Positions 1 through 9,482 are shown, counted from the stretch's first letter. The stretch: DNA of 64,000 bases from Bradyrhizobium sp. CCBAU 51627 (GCF_028128765.1 NZ_LBJG01000024.1:1-64000), one strand, 5' to 3'. Made by a program: numbers and translations. Notes: generated from the letters alone by a model not told the origin.

Positions 1-13
1 CCGGTCTTCCCTG

Positions 14-35
14 CGCCCTCTTGGATCAGAGGGCG
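14..35. other. Inverted repeat at the left edge
   Basis: An 8-bp stem (14-21 with 28-35) closes a 6-nt loop. It lies about 150 bases beyond the stop of the minus-strand MarR-type gene. There is no T-tract, so a terminator role is only possible. Farther in, at 132-145, a 14-base piece matches the outer arm of the palindromic repeat found complete at 62711-62796, so 1-185 probably holds decayed repeat sequence. Confidence 0.3.
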
Positions 36-185
36 GCGAGATCAAGCAAAGCTCGGGCGAATTGAGCCGCGAGGCTGCGAAGGCGCGTCTGCGCCTGCCC
101 ACTCGCTGTCATCGCCCGCGAGGTGTTGCTGCGCTCGCAATGACGAAGGGAAGGAAACGTCAGGCACAGGTCGTAACGAGCCGCC

Positions 186-821
186 TCAACCCTGGCTTGC
201 CACGCGCGCGCGATCGAAATGCTCCTCGATCTTGGGACGGTCGCGGGTGCGCTCGAAGCTCGTGCAGAGCAGCTCCGTCTCCTCGAGCGAGACGGGGGCG
301 CGGTACAGCCGGCACGTGAATTCGGCGGCGGTGCGTGCCTTGCCCGTACCCGGGCTGCGCTCGGCCAGGAACATGCAATCGCGGCAGATGCTGGCATCGA
401 GCCGCTGATGGGCTGCATCGAGATGGTTGAGAATCTCGCGAAGCGAGTCGCGCAACCTGATGCACTCCTCGGTGCCGAGCGAATTGACCGCATTGACCAC
501 ATGATTGATCGGATCGTGCTGGCTCAGGCATTTCTCACCCTGCGGCGTGACGTGCAGCACGACGGAGCGCTTGTCCTCCTGCGACGGTTTGCGCACCAGG
601 AAGGACTTGCTCTCCAGCGTCTTGACGATCTGCGACGCAGTTGCCCTCGTCGCGCCGATGAATCCGGCGAGCGCCGACGGTGTGCGCGAGAAGCGATTGG
701 CGCGCCCGAGAAAGCGCAGTGCCATCCACTCCCGATCGCGCAACCCGTGCTGATTGCCTTCGAAATACCAAGCTCGGGCCGCCTGGACCAGCAGCTCGAC
801 TGCTTCGCGTGCCGACGACAT
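186..821 (-). CDS. MarR-type regulator with four-cysteine tail (paralogue 1)
   Basis: Predicted DNA-binding regulator of 211 aa. Residues about 25-95 carry a winged-helix segment with the block REWMALRFL...RFSRTPSALA and a downstream KRSVVLHVTPQG wing typical of MarR proteins. The C-terminal third has cysteines 146, 149, 170 and 186 (C-x2-C, x20, C, x15, C), which could bind a metal or Fe-S cluster. A close paralogue lies at 39234-39809: 42 of the first 60 residues are identical without gaps, and exactly these four cysteines are conserved while C98 and C120 are not. The gene reads away from the flagellar cluster. An AGGTAGG sequence precedes the ATG. The target genes and the ligand are unknown. 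Confidence 0.8.
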   Translation of the reverse strand: MSSAREAVELLVQAARAWYFEGNQHGLRDREWMALRFLGRANRFSRTPSALAGFIGATRATASQIVKTLESKSFLVRKPSQEDKRSVVLHVTPQGEKCLSQHDPINHVVNAVNSLGTEECIRLRDSLREILNHLDAAHQRLDASICRDCMFLAERSPGTGKARTAAEFTCRLYRAPVSLEETELLCTSFERTRDRPKIEEHFDRARVASQG

Positions 822-1669
822 GAATTCCTACCTCGCTCCGGGAATCGCGTGTGCGGCATCCCGAAGCCGCTTTCCGCCGTGGCCCACCAGGGTCTCACGA
901 GATGCCGGATGCTCAGCGATGTCCAACGCGTGCTTCGTGCCCGGCTTCAGCACGAAGGCTTGGACTGCAAGGCATTCGACTTGGACAAATGAGCGTCGCA
1001 GGAGTCTGCGCGAGAAACGAGACCGACGGCGTGCCAACCGCAGAGCCGTTGAACGAAAGCCCGAGCTGCCGTCACTGCTGGACGATGGATCGGAGTGGTT
1101 CAACCGAAGCCCCTGAGTTCAAAACACACGCAGACGTTTCTTATGTTCGATCGAAACGATGAATGAGCTTCTCAACAAAATCAAGTCAAGACAGTCATGC
1201 AGTCCGGGTGTCGTTGCAGCGGAATGTAAAGTTCAAGGCAATCGCCCTCTTCGGGACACGTGATGGTGAACGCCATGCCTAAAAGCCGGCATGCACGTAG
1301 TTCTACGCTTGCCTGATTGCACGGATATTGCTGTTCGTGTTGATGCAACCTGAGCAAAGCTTGTGCACGACGGGCGAGTGGATCACGAATTCATCCACAA
1401 CTTCCACGTTCTGCTGTCAGAGGCGCCTGGAATACGGCAGGAGAACTCGCAAGGATTGCACGCGGAGGTTGTTGCGATGTCGTGCCCGGCTATCGCGCAC
1501 ACGTCGGCTTGCGTCCGATGCGGGGCGCCTCACCCGAATGGCTGAGATCGGCGTCGCGAACATTGGGGACAATCCAACGCGTGCGCCGCTCACGCGCGGT
1601 GATGACATGCATCCGTCATACGCGACGATGCCCGCTCACGCCGGCTCGCCGCGCTCCTCGTTCCTGCCG
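822..1669. other. Intergenic region, no gene recognised
   Basis: About 850 bases lie between the MarR-type start and the stop of fliI. Short open frames on both strands have no recognisable domain or convincing ribosome site. A perfect 10-bp palindrome, TTCGATCGAA, lies at 1146-1155, about 325 bases upstream of the MarR-type ATG; it may be chance. The local base composition around 1130-1360 is more AT-rich than the neighbouring genes. Confidence 0.5.
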
Positions 1670-2995
1670 CTAGTCGCCCTTGAGCATGTCCCTGAGCTCG
1701 CGGAACGGATCGGCGCTCGGCGGAGCGGAGGCGTCTTGCCGCATCGCGTTGTAGATTCGCGGGACCATGTCGATGGCCTGGTCGAGCCCCGAATCACGCC
1801 CCGACTGGTATCCGCCCATCAGGCGGAGGTCGCGCGTGTCCTCGTATTTGGCGATCAGGGTGCGCAATTTGCTCACCAGCTCGCGTTCTTCGGGGTCCCA
1901 GACGTTGTGGGCGAGGCGGGAGACCGAGGCCAGCACGTCCACGGCGGGATAGCGCGTCTGGTCGGCAATGTGCCGGGAGAGCACGATATGCCCGTCCAGC
2001 GTGCTGCGGATGGTGTCGGCGATCGGCTCGTTGTGGTCGTCGCCGTCGACCAGCACGGAGAAGATGCCGGTGATGGTCCCGGATCCCTCCTCGCCGGGCC
2101 CGGCGCGCTCCAGCAGACGCGGAAGGTCCGTGAAAACAGTCGGGGCGTAGCCGCGCGCGACCGCGGGCTCGCCGGCCGCGAGTGCGACCTCGCGGGCGGC
2201 GTGGGCGAAGCGGGTGATCGAATCGACCACGAGCAGCACCGATTCGCCGCGGTCGCGGAAATATTCGGCCACCGCCATCGCGGTCTTCGGTGCCAGCCGG
2301 CGCATCATCGGGCTTTCATCGCCCGTCGACACGATGGTGACCGCGCGGTTGCGGTCGTTGCCGAACACGTCCTCGATGAATTCGCGCACCTCACGGCCGC
2401 GCTCGCCGACCAGCGCGAGCACCACGGTGTCAAAGCCCTGGCTGCGGGCGAGCATCGCGAGCAGCGTCGATTTGCCGACACCAGAGCCGGCGAAGATGCC
2501 GACGCGCTGGCCGGCGCAGATCGGGGCGAACAGGTCGATGACGCGGACGCCGGTGCGCAGCGGCTTGTGAACGCGCGCCCGCCTCATGGCCGGCGGTGCC
2601 TCCGTCTCGGCCGAAACGGCCCGCGAGCCCGGCGTGAGAGGGCCCATTCCATCCAGTGGTGCGCCGAGCGCGTTGATGACGCGGCCCTTCCAGCTCGGAT
2701 CCGGCGCGAACGACAAGGCCGGCATGCGATAGGCGACCGAGCCGAGCCCGCCGGCGAATTGCCGATCGAACGGCTTGGCGACGATGCCGTCGCTGTCGAT
2801 CCGCACCACCTCGCCGATCTGGGGCTTGCCGGCGGAGTTGACGCCGATCAGCTCGCCGAGCTTGACCGAACGCGACAGGCCGGAGACGCGGAAATGCGTC
2901 GGCGCGATCTCGGAGATTGCGCCGCTGATGCTTGCCAGTGGCGTACTCTGCTGAAGTTCGAGCAGCGCCCATTCAAGTTGGCGAAGAGCGTTCAA
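1670..2995 (-). CDS. fliI: Flagellum-specific ATPase FliI
   Basis: ATPase of the flagellar type III export apparatus, acting at the cytoplasmic face of the export gate with FliH and FliJ to help unfold and load substrates. The protein has 441 aa, the normal FliI length. The Walker A motif GSGVGKST is at residues 160-167, and the Walker B region reads VLLVVDSITRFA. The GERGREVREF block is typical of F1-beta/FliI proteins. It is the last of three minus-strand genes (DUF1217, flgF, fliI) that diverge from motA. There is a 36-bp gap to flgF upstream. Confidence 0.95.
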   Translation of the reverse strand: MNALRQLEWALLELQQSTPLASISGAISEIAPTHFRVSGLSRSVKLGELIGVNSAGKPQIGEVVRIDSDGIVAKPFDRQFAGGLGSVAYRMPALSFAPDPSWKGRVINALGAPLDGMGPLTPGSRAVSAETEAPPAMRRARVHKPLRTGVRVIDLFAPICAGQRVGIFAGSGVGKSTLLAMLARSQGFDTVVLALVGERGREVREFIEDVFGNDRNRAVTIVSTGDESPMMRRLAPKTAMAVAEYFRDRGESVLLVVDSITRFAHAAREVALAAGEPAVARGYAPTVFTDLPRLLERAGPGEEGSGTITGIFSVLVDGDDHNEPIADTIRSTLDGHIVLSRHIADQTRYPAVDVLASVSRLAHNVWDPEERELVSKLRTLIAKYEDTRDLRLMGGYQSGRDSGLDQAIDMVPRIYNAMRQDASAPPSADPFRELRDMLKGD

Positions 2996-3031
2996 GGAAA
3001 CCGTCCACCCAAATTACGCGCGACGCGCAGT

Positions 3032-3760
3032 CTACTTGCTGGGATCGCCCAGCGTCTGAATTGCATTCCGGAGCGTGCTCTCCGTGCCGTCGATCAGCGA
3101 GTTTGTGCTGTCGAAAGCGCGCGAGGCCGACATCAGCTTCGTCAATTCCATCATCGGATTGGCGCCGGAGCCCTCGACATAACCCTGCTTGAACCCGTCC
3201 CGGCTGAAATCGGCAATGGCGGTGGCGGGCCGGTCGGGCGTGACGCCGGAATTGCCGTAGCGATCGAGACTGGCGTCGGGGGGAATGTTGAACAGGCCGA
3301 TGGTGCCGATCTCGTTGTTGTCCTGGGTGATCGCACCGCTACGCGAGATCGAGACCGGACCGCCGTTCGGATCGAGCGTGAGCTGCGCGCCGCCGGAGTC
3401 GATGACCGGGAAGCCCGACACCGTCTGAAGGTCGCCATTGGGGGCGATCTGGAGCCGGCCGTCGCGGGTATAGACCGTGCCGTTGGGACCGGCGAAGGCG
3501 ATCCAGCCCTGTCCGACCACGGCGACGTCGAGTGGGTTGCCGGTCTCGGTGATGTTGCCCTGCTCGCGCGAGATGATGTTCTCGCCGGGCGAGGAGAACG
3601 CGACCGGGTTCGCGGCAGCCTTCGAGAGCACCGTCTCGAATTTCACCACGTCGGTGCGAAAGCCCGATGTGTTGACGTTGGCGACGTTGTTGGCGATCGT
3701 CTGGAGACGCTTCTCGATCGCGACCTGCGCCGACAATCCCACGTAAAGAGCCGATTGCAT
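3032..3760 (-). CDS. flgF: Flagellar basal-body rod protein FlgF
   Basis: Proximal rod subunit of the flagellar basal body, assembled in the periplasm. At 242 aa it has the usual FlgF size. The N-terminal rod motif reads ANNVANVNTSGFR (about residues 23-35), and the C-terminus ends in the helical SRAFDSTNSLIDGTEST-type region expected for rod/hook proteins. The stop is followed by fliI and the start is 3 bp from the stop of the DUF1217 gene, so the three genes are likely co-transcribed. It is distinguished from FlgG (10663-11454) by length and by lack of the [10 protein letters not shown] start. Confidence 0.93.
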   Translation of the reverse strand: MQSALYVGLSAQVAIEKRLQTIANNVANVNTSGFRTDVVKFETVLSKAAANPVAFSSPGENIISREQGNITETGNPLDVAVVGQGWIAFAGPNGTVYTRDGRLQIAPNGDLQTVSGFPVIDSGGAQLTLDPNGGPVSISRSGAITQDNNEIGTIGLFNIPPDASLDRYGNSGVTPDRPATAIADFSRDGFKQGYVEGSGANPMMELTKLMSASRAFDSTNSLIDGTESTLRNAIQTLGDPSK

Positions 3761-3763
3761 GGC

Positions 3764-4555
3764 TTACCTGTTGAACTTGATGTTCTGAAGTGTCGTGAGC
3801 ATATTGGTGTCCATGCTGGCCGACCCTGCCGACGCGCCGGTGATCAGGACCAATGCGGGATTGGTCGAGGTGTCACTCTGGGCCTGGGTCGCATCCCACA
3901 TCGCCGCGAAACGCTGCACGAATTTGGTGACCTTGGCCGGGTCCTTGAAATCGGCGAGATCGATGTTCTTCGTGATCATCTTGGCCTGGGAATCGATGTC
4001 ACCCGAGCTGACGGTCGACGACCAGCCAAGCGCGGTCTGCACCACCTGGGTCAGGGCCTTGTCGGCGAGGATCTGGTAGGCATTGGTGATCGAGGAGGCC
4101 TTGCGGGTGAAATAGAGCGCGAGCCGCAGGCCCTCGTTCTGGTCGCCGGCGTTCTGCTCCATCGTCTGCGTGACGTATTGGGTGGCCGTGCCGGTGGTCG
4201 CCGCGGTGGTGGAGGTTGCGTTGGCGCCGTTCGCCGCGAAATTGAAAGCCGTGGCGAACTCGCGGTAGCGGGAGTCGCTCAGCTTGTTGGCGAAGGCGTC
4301 CTTGCTCGAGACACCTTCGGTCAGGACCTTCCGCATGAAGGCCTTGGCGTAGGTCATGTCGCTGAGGCCGTAGGCCTTCATTGCATAGGAGTAGAGCCGG
4401 TAGTCCGCCAGGAAGTCGTCGATCGTCTTCACGTTGCCGATATGGCTCAGGAAGTAGTCGGTCTCGCGGCTGACATCCGGCTCAGTCGCGACCTGGGTCA
4501 TCGACTTGCCCATATTGCTCGTTATTCTGGTGTAGTCCGCGATGGTCGATAGCAT
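3764..4555 (-). CDS. DUF1217 flagellar-cluster protein
   Basis: A 263-aa protein of the DUF1217 type found in rhizobial flagellar clusters; its exact role is not known to me. The start is set at the ATG encoding MLSTIADYTRITSN. The frame stays open upstream but that part overlaps motA on the other strand and looks non-coding. The sequence is alpha-helical, with a low-complexity Thr/Ala stretch near the middle (NATSTTAATTGTATQ) and no signal peptide or membrane segment. It is first in the minus-strand set with flgF and fliI, which suggests an export- or rod-related function. The family call is confident; the function is not. Confidence 0.75.
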   Translation of the reverse strand: MLSTIADYTRITSNMGKSMTQVATEPDVSRETDYFLSHIGNVKTIDDFLADYRLYSYAMKAYGLSDMTYAKAFMRKVLTEGVSSKDAFANKLSDSRYREFATAFNFAANGANATSTTAATTGTATQYVTQTMEQNAGDQNEGLRLALYFTRKASSITNAYQILADKALTQVVQTALGWSSTVSSGDIDSQAKMITKNIDLADFKDPAKVTKFVQRFAAMWDATQAQSDTSTNPALVLITGASAGSASMDTNMLTTLQNIKFNR

Positions 4556-4696
4556 GGCACGCGCCCCTTTGGCCGTCGTTGCGACCTCGTCCAAGCTGCC
4601 GCGAATTGCTTGCGCGGGGCTGTCGATCCCCAAGCCAGCTTCACGCAAGGCTCGCCCACTAGATATTGCCGGTGGGATCGGCGATGGAGTGGCGGG

Positions 4697-5593
4697 TTGC
4701 TCAGTTTCGTGGGGATTTTCATCACGGTGGTGGCACTGCTCGGCGGATTTGCCGCCATGGGCGGCCATCTGGCCGTGCTCATGCAGCCGTGGGAATTCGT
4801 GATCATCATGGGCACGGCGGTCGGCACCTTCATCGTGGCCAATCCCTGGAAAACGGTCGTGGATACCGGGGTCGCCTGCATGCAGGCCATCACCGGCGCG
4901 GTGCCGGGTGAGCGCTATTATCTCGATCTGCTCGGAGCGCTTCACGCCCTGATGCGCGAGCTGCGCGGCAAGGGCCGCAACGAGGTCGAGGCGCATATCG
5001 ACGATCCTTCGTCATCGGAGATCTTCAAAGCGTTTCCGAGCGTGCTCGGCGATCCCGCGCTGCTCCAGTTCATCTGCGACTATGTCCGCCTCATCATCAT
5101 GGGCAACGCGCGAACGCACGAGATCGAAGCGCTGATGGATGAGGAGATTCATACCATCGTGAAGAGCAAGCTGACGCCGTATCATTCGCTGGTGACGGTT
5201 TCAGAGGCGCTGCCGGCGCTCGGTATTGTCGCCGCCGTGCTCGGTGTCATCAAAGCCATGGGTGCGCTCGATCAGTCGCCGAAGCTGCTCGGCGGCTTCA
5301 TCGGTGCGGCGCTGGTCGGCACCTTCGCCGGCATCTTCCTGTCATACGGAATCATTTCCCCCTTCGCGCTGAAGATCAAAATGACGCGCGAGAAGAAGTG
5401 CCGGCCCTACATCATCGTCAAGCAAACGCTCCTGGCGTTCATGAACGGCGCGATGCCGCAGATCGCCGTCGAGCACGGCCGCAAGATGATCGCAAGCGGC
5501 GAGCGGCCGTCGATCGACGTTGTCGAGAACGAGACCATCGCAGGTCCCAAGGCCGTCGTTACCGAGGCTGAACCCAAGGCTGCACGCGCATGA
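4697..5593 (+). CDS. motA: Flagellar motor stator protein MotA
   Basis: Proton-channel stator subunit in the inner membrane, working with MotB (21953-23272). The chosen start is TTG at 4697, preceded by GGAG with 7-nt spacing. This gives 298 aa and an N-terminus LSFVGIFITVVALLGG that matches MotA proteins; the longer open frame upstream would add an unusual leader. Four membrane segments are visible: about residues 2-22, 30-52, 170-190 and 200-230. The cytoplasmic loop contains RGKGRNEVEAHIDD, the charged patch that interacts with FliG. The stop overlaps the fliM start (ATGA), indicating translational coupling. Confidence 0.93.
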   Translation: MLSFVGIFITVVALLGGFAAMGGHLAVLMQPWEFVIIMGTAVGTFIVANPWKTVVDTGVACMQAITGAVPGERYYLDLLGALHALMRELRGKGRNEVEAHIDDPSSSEIFKAFPSVLGDPALLQFICDYVRLIIMGNARTHEIEALMDEEIHTIVKSKLTPYHSLVTVSEALPALGIVAAVLGVIKAMGALDQSPKLLGGFIGAALVGTFAGIFLSYGIISPFALKIKMTREKKCRPYIIVKQTLLAFMNGAMPQIAVEHGRKMIASGERPSIDVVENETIAGPKAVVTEAEPKAARA

Positions 5594-6531
5594 CGATGGA
5601 AGACGTCGAGGTCGATCAGCGAAAGCAGCTGCCGAACTATCTGCTGGACGCGGCGGGCATCTCGATCGAACGCATGCCGATGCTCAATGTGATCTTCGAT
5701 CGCATGGCGGCATCGTGCACGGACAGCTTGCAGCCGATGGCCGGCACGCCCTGCTACTTCTCGGTCAACGGCATCACCAACGACCGCGTCGGCGACATCA
5801 TCAAGGACTATGAGGGCAATGCGGTCGCTGCCGTGCTCTACGCCGAGCAGTGGGACTCCCGCGTCATCATCGTGCTCGACCGCGACTTCGTGTTCACCAT
5901 GGTCGAGGCGATGTTCGGCTCCGACGGTGCCGAGCCGCCGCTCGACGTCGAGCGTGCGTTCTCCAATATCGAGATCCGTCTGGTTCAGGCGCTGTTCGAG
6001 CGGTTCGCCAAGGCGCTGCAAACCGCTTTCGCGGGCACATCCAACGTCACCTTCCGTGTCGAACGGGTCGAGACCGCGATGGCGTCGCTGGCCATCGGGC
6101 GCAGCGGCAACATGTCGATCTGCGCGAATATCATGTTGCAGGCGCTCTATCGCGGCGGCCAGATGTTCCTGATCATTCCCCACTCGGCGCTCAACCCGCT
6201 CAGGCAGAAGCTGGCTCATGTCGTCGTCAGTGAGGGCGGCGCGGCCGATCCGCGCTGGCGCGAGCAGATGGAGAGCGAAGTCAACCGGACCGAGGTGACG
6301 CTGAGCGCGGTGCTGGACGAGAAGATGATTTCCCTCGAGGACGTCGTGAAGTTCAGGGTCGGGCAGGTCCTGGAGCTCGAGGCGACGCCGCGCACGCTTG
6401 CGCGGCTGGAGAGCAACAACCAGGTGTTGTTCTGGTGCCAGATCGGCCAGCTCGATGGCTACTACGCCATGCAGGTGGCAGATCCCGTCGATCAGAAGCG
6501 GGAGTTCGTCGATGATATCCTATCTCGTTGA
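5590..6531 (+). CDS. fliM: Flagellar motor switch protein FliM
   Basis: C-ring switch component between FliG and FliN. The protein has 313 aa. It has a CheC-like middle domain and a C-terminal SpoA-like domain (about residues 240-305, VTLSAVLDEKMISLEDVVKFRVGQVLELEA). A classical N-terminal CheY-binding LSQxEID peptide is not obvious, as is common in rhizobial FliM. It overlaps motA by 4 bp and the following small gene by 20 bp. Gene order motA-fliM-x-fliN-fliG supports the assignment. Confidence 0.9.
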   Translation: MTMEDVEVDQRKQLPNYLLDAAGISIERMPMLNVIFDRMAASCTDSLQPMAGTPCYFSVNGITNDRVGDIIKDYEGNAVAAVLYAEQWDSRVIIVLDRDFVFTMVEAMFGSDGAEPPLDVERAFSNIEIRLVQALFERFAKALQTAFAGTSNVTFRVERVETAMASLAIGRSGNMSICANIMLQALYRGGQMFLIIPHSALNPLRQKLAHVVVSEGGAADPRWREQMESEVNRTEVTLSAVLDEKMISLEDVVKFRVGQVLELEATPRTLARLESNNQVLFWCQIGQLDGYYAMQVADPVDQKREFVDDILSR

Positions 6532-6826
6532 TGCGGTGTTGTTGATTGCGCTGGCCTTCACCAGCATGCGGGTGACCCGGATGCACCGCGAGCTGGCGAG
6601 GCTGCGCAGCTATCAGGGCGAGTTCTCGACCATCGTCCACGAAACCGCAGGCGCCTTCGACACGGTGATCAACGCGGCGCATGATTCCACCGCAAATTTG
6701 GGCCGGCTCGCCAACGTGCTGAGCACCAAGATCGACCAGGCTCACGAGGCGATCGCGGCGCTCGACGCGCGCAGTGGTCTCCTGCCCGCGGCGAGGGCGA
6801 GTGGCGCCGAGGTCAATAAACATTAG
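6512..6826 (+). CDS. Small membrane protein between fliM and fliN (DUF6468-like)
   Basis: A 104-aa protein with one N-terminal membrane segment (SYLVDAVLLIALAFTSMRV, residues 2-21) followed by a helical, probably coiled-coil cytoplasmic or periplasmic part. The ATG at 6512 has CGGGAG upstream with 7-nt spacing and lies inside fliM (20-bp overlap), which argues for coupling. Its place between two C-ring genes suggests a motor- or stator-linked role, but no function is established from the sequence. The DUF6468 label is from memory of the genomic context and is tentative. Confidence 0.7.
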   Translation: MISYLVDAVLLIALAFTSMRVTRMHRELARLRSYQGEFSTIVHETAGAFDTVINAAHDSTANLGRLANVLSTKIDQAHEAIAALDARSGLLPAARASGAEVNKH

Positions 6827-6901
6827 GGCCGGCACCGGCTGAAGAGACGGAACGGAACGTCGCGACGCTCCGGGAGCGGAAATACCAAGAGGCGATAACA
6901 A

Positions 6902-7276
6902 ATGGCGCAATCCTTCGACTACGAGTCTGCAACCGCATCCGATGATGCCGAGACGTCTTCGCTGGAGCGGCTGGCGGAGATCGCCGCCCGCACGGCCGAG
7001 GAGACCGGCAAGTTCGCCAATGTCGATGCCATTCTTCGCATTCCCGTCACCATGCAGGTGGTGCTGGGGTCGGCGACGATCCCGGTCGCGAACTTGATGA
7101 AGCTCGGCCGCGGTGCCGTGGTTCCGCTGGATCATCGTGTCGGCGAGCCCGTCGATGTCGTGGTCAACGGCCGCGTCGTGGCCCGCGGCGAGGTGGTCGT
7201 CGTGGAAGAGGACAATTCCCGCTTCGGTGTGTCGCTGACCGAGATCGTCGGACCCCTGGGGCAGGGTGATTCCTGA
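6902..7276 (+). CDS. fliN: Flagellar motor switch protein FliN
   Basis: C-ring component formed mainly by one SpoA domain (about residues 42-118). Visible motifs include ILRIPVTMQVVLGSATIPV and VVNGRVVARGEVVVVEEDNSRFGVSLTEIV, characteristic of FliN. At 124 aa it has normal length for the C-terminal module plus a short acidic N-terminal extension. Its stop is 2 bp before the fliG ATG. The 75-bp gap upstream holds no recognised gene. Confidence 0.93.
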   Translation: MAQSFDYESATASDDAETSSLERLAEIAARTAEETGKFANVDAILRIPVTMQVVLGSATIPVANLMKLGRGAVVPLDHRVGEPVDVVVNGRVVARGEVVVVEEDNSRFGVSLTEIVGPLGQGDS

Positions 7277-7278
7277 CC

Positions 7279-8319
7279 ATGGCGGCACAGGTCGGCATCG
7301 CTCCCATCAAACAGCGAGGCGTTGCCACGCTGGGCGGAACGGAAAAGGTCGCGGCGCTGCTGCTGGCCATGGGCCGCCAGGCGGCCGCGAGCGTGCTTGC
7401 GCAGTTCGAGCCGCAAGACATTCGCATCGTCACCAAGGCCGCAGCCGAGCTGCGGCCGATCACGGCGCAGGAACTGGAGTCGATCGTCGAGGAGTTTGCC
7501 CAGCAGTTCTCGATGGGCGCGAATATTCTCGGTACGATCGGCGGCCTCGAAGCCGTGCTTGGCGATGTGCTTCCGGCCGACCAGGTCACTGCGATCATGT
7601 CGGACCTGCTCGGCAATTCGAGCCGCTCGGTGTGGGACCGCGTCTCGTCGGTGTCGGAAAACTCGCTGGCGACCTACCTCTCCAAGGAGCACCCGCAGAC
7701 AGCGGCGCTGATCCTGTCCAAGGTCAAGCCGTCCTGCGCGGCCAAGGTGATGAGCCAGTTGCCGTCGAGCCTGCGCAACGAGCTGATGCGGCGCGTGCTC
7801 AGCCTCAAGCCGATCGTGGACGATGCGATGAAGGTGCTGGAGAAGACGCTGCACGAAGACCTGACGCTCAATTTCGCCCGCAACCTGGGGGCCGACACCT
7901 ATGCCCGCGTCGCCGATATCATCAACAAGATGGAGCGCGGCCATATCGAGGATATGCTGAAGAGCCTGTCGGAAAAGCGGCCGAAGTCGGCCGAAGTGCT
8001 GAAGGAACTGCTGTTCACCTTCGATGATGTCGTCAACCTGACGCCGAAGGCACGTACCATGATCTTCGATCAGGTGCCGACCGACCGCATCGTGGTGGCG
8101 CTGAAGGGGACCGACAAGCAGTTCCGGGAGCTGATCCTGTCGTCGGTCGCCTCGCGCGTCCGTCGCGTCGTCGAGCACGAGCTCGCGATCGGCGAGCCGT
8201 CGAACCAGCGCGACGTGCTGGAGGCGCGCCGCGTGATCACCGACCTCGCGCTCGACCTCGCCGAAAAAGGTGAAATCGAGCTCAATCCCGAGCAGGAGGA
8301 TGAGCTGGTCTTCCGCTGA
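7279..8319 (+). CDS. fliG: Flagellar motor switch protein FliG
   Basis: Rotor protein that couples stator activity to torque and links the MS ring (FliF) to FliM. The 346-aa length is normal. The armadillo-like middle domain has the hallmark EHPQTAALILSKVKPSCAAKVM (from about residue 137, with the EHPQ motif). The C-terminal domain carries the charged torque helix region (FDQVPTDRIVVALKGTDKQFRELILSS). The gene starts 2 bp after fliN and is followed after 13 bp by flhB. Confidence 0.95.
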   Translation: MAAQVGIAPIKQRGVATLGGTEKVAALLLAMGRQAAASVLAQFEPQDIRIVTKAAAELRPITAQELESIVEEFAQQFSMGANILGTIGGLEAVLGDVLPADQVTAIMSDLLGNSSRSVWDRVSSVSENSLATYLSKEHPQTAALILSKVKPSCAAKVMSQLPSSLRNELMRRVLSLKPIVDDAMKVLEKTLHEDLTLNFARNLGADTYARVADIINKMERGHIEDMLKSLSEKRPKSAEVLKELLFTFDDVVNLTPKARTMIFDQVPTDRIVVALKGTDKQFRELILSSVASRVRRVVEHELAIGEPSNQRDVLEARRVITDLALDLAEKGEIELNPEQEDELVFR

Positions 8320-8332
8320 CCGCTGAACCGGC

Positions 8333-9418
8333 ATGGCAGAGACATCCGACCAGGAGAGCAAAACAGAAGAGCCGACCGAGAAGAAAGTCCGCGATGCGCT
8401 CGAACAGGGCAAGATTCCGGTCTCTCGGGAGGCGTCCATGTTCGCATCCATGGCGGCACTGATGGTCATTCAGGCGTTCTTGATCGGGCAGGGCGTACAG
8501 CAGCTGACGCCGACCTTGATGGGCTTCCTCGATGATCCCGGCGGCTTTCGCCTCAGGACTGCTGCGGATGCGCAGAACCTGCTCACAGCAGTGGGCCTCG
8601 AGGCCTTGCGGTTCCTGGTGCCGCTGGTCGTGATCCTGGCGGTGTTCGGGCTGGCAGCCTCGCTGCTGCAGAATGCACCCCGTCTGGTGCTGGACCGCAT
8701 CATGCCGGATTTCTCCCGGCTCTCACCCGTCAGTGGCTGGAGCCGCATCTTCGGCACGCAAGGCCTCGTGGAGTTCGCCAAATCGCTGTTCAAGCTTGCC
8801 TCGGTGACATCGGTCGTCTGTTTCGTGCTGCGATCCTCGGAGGCGAGAGCGTTCGAGGCGATGTACACCGATCCGGTTGCGCTGCCCGAGATGATCCTCA
8901 CCATTGCGATGCGGATCGTATCGGCGATCTGCATCGCGACGATCGTGCTGGTCGCGATCGACCTTGCCTGGGCACGCTTCCATTGGCGTCGCGAGCTGCG
9001 CATGACCAAGCAGGAGATCAAGGACGAGCACAAGCAGGCCGAGGGCGATCCGTTGATCAAGGCGCGCCTGCGTTCGCTGGCGCGCGACCGCTCCCGCCAG
9101 CGCATGATCGCATCCGCAGCACGCGCGACGCTGGTGATCGCCAACCCGACGCATTTCGCGATCGCGCTGCGCTACCAGCGCGAAGAGAATCCCGCACCGC
9201 TCGTGGTGGCCAAGGGCATGGATCTGGTCGCGCTTAAAATCCGCGAAGTCGCCGAGCAGAACAAGATCCCGGTGATCGAGAACAAGGCGCTCGCACGCGC
9301 GCTCTACGAGGCGGTGCAGGTCGATCAGGTGATCCCGGCCGAATTTTTCCGCCCTGTCGCCGAGATCATCTACTTCCTGCAGTCGAAGCAGGCGCCGCGG
9401 CCCGAGAAGGTCCGGTAG
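8333..9418 (+). CDS. flhB: Flagellar export gate protein FlhB
   Basis: Inner-membrane component of the flagellar type III export gate that switches export specificity from rod/hook to filament substrates. The protein has 361 aa: four membrane segments in the first about 215 residues, then a cytoplasmic domain. The autocleavage motif NPTH starts at residue 271, so the switch is expected to work as in other FlhB proteins. The N-terminus (ETSDQESKTEEPTEKKVRDALEQGK in short blocks) is typical. It is followed by a 64-bp gap before flgB. Confidence 0.95.
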   Translation: MAETSDQESKTEEPTEKKVRDALEQGKIPVSREASMFASMAALMVIQAFLIGQGVQQLTPTLMGFLDDPGGFRLRTAADAQNLLTAVGLEALRFLVPLVVILAVFGLAASLLQNAPRLVLDRIMPDFSRLSPVSGWSRIFGTQGLVEFAKSLFKLASVTSVVCFVLRSSEARAFEAMYTDPVALPEMILTIAMRIVSAICIATIVLVAIDLAWARFHWRRELRMTKQEIKDEHKQAEGDPLIKARLRSLARDRSRQRMIASAARATLVIANPTHFAIALRYQREENPAPLVVAKGMDLVALKIREVAEQNKIPVIENKALARALYEAVQVDQVIPAEFFRPVAEIIYFLQSKQAPRPEKVR

Positions 9419-9482
9419 ATTTCCGAGGATGATGCTTGGCGCAACAGCTTGACGAAAGCTTAACGCCCTAGGGTTCTTTGCA

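Noticed and set aside
1328..4552. A 1074-codon open frame on the plus strand
   Set aside because: It runs antisense to fliI, flgF and the DUF1217 gene, which have clear homology. The translation is Arg/His/Gly-rich without domains, as expected for a GC-rich shadow frame.
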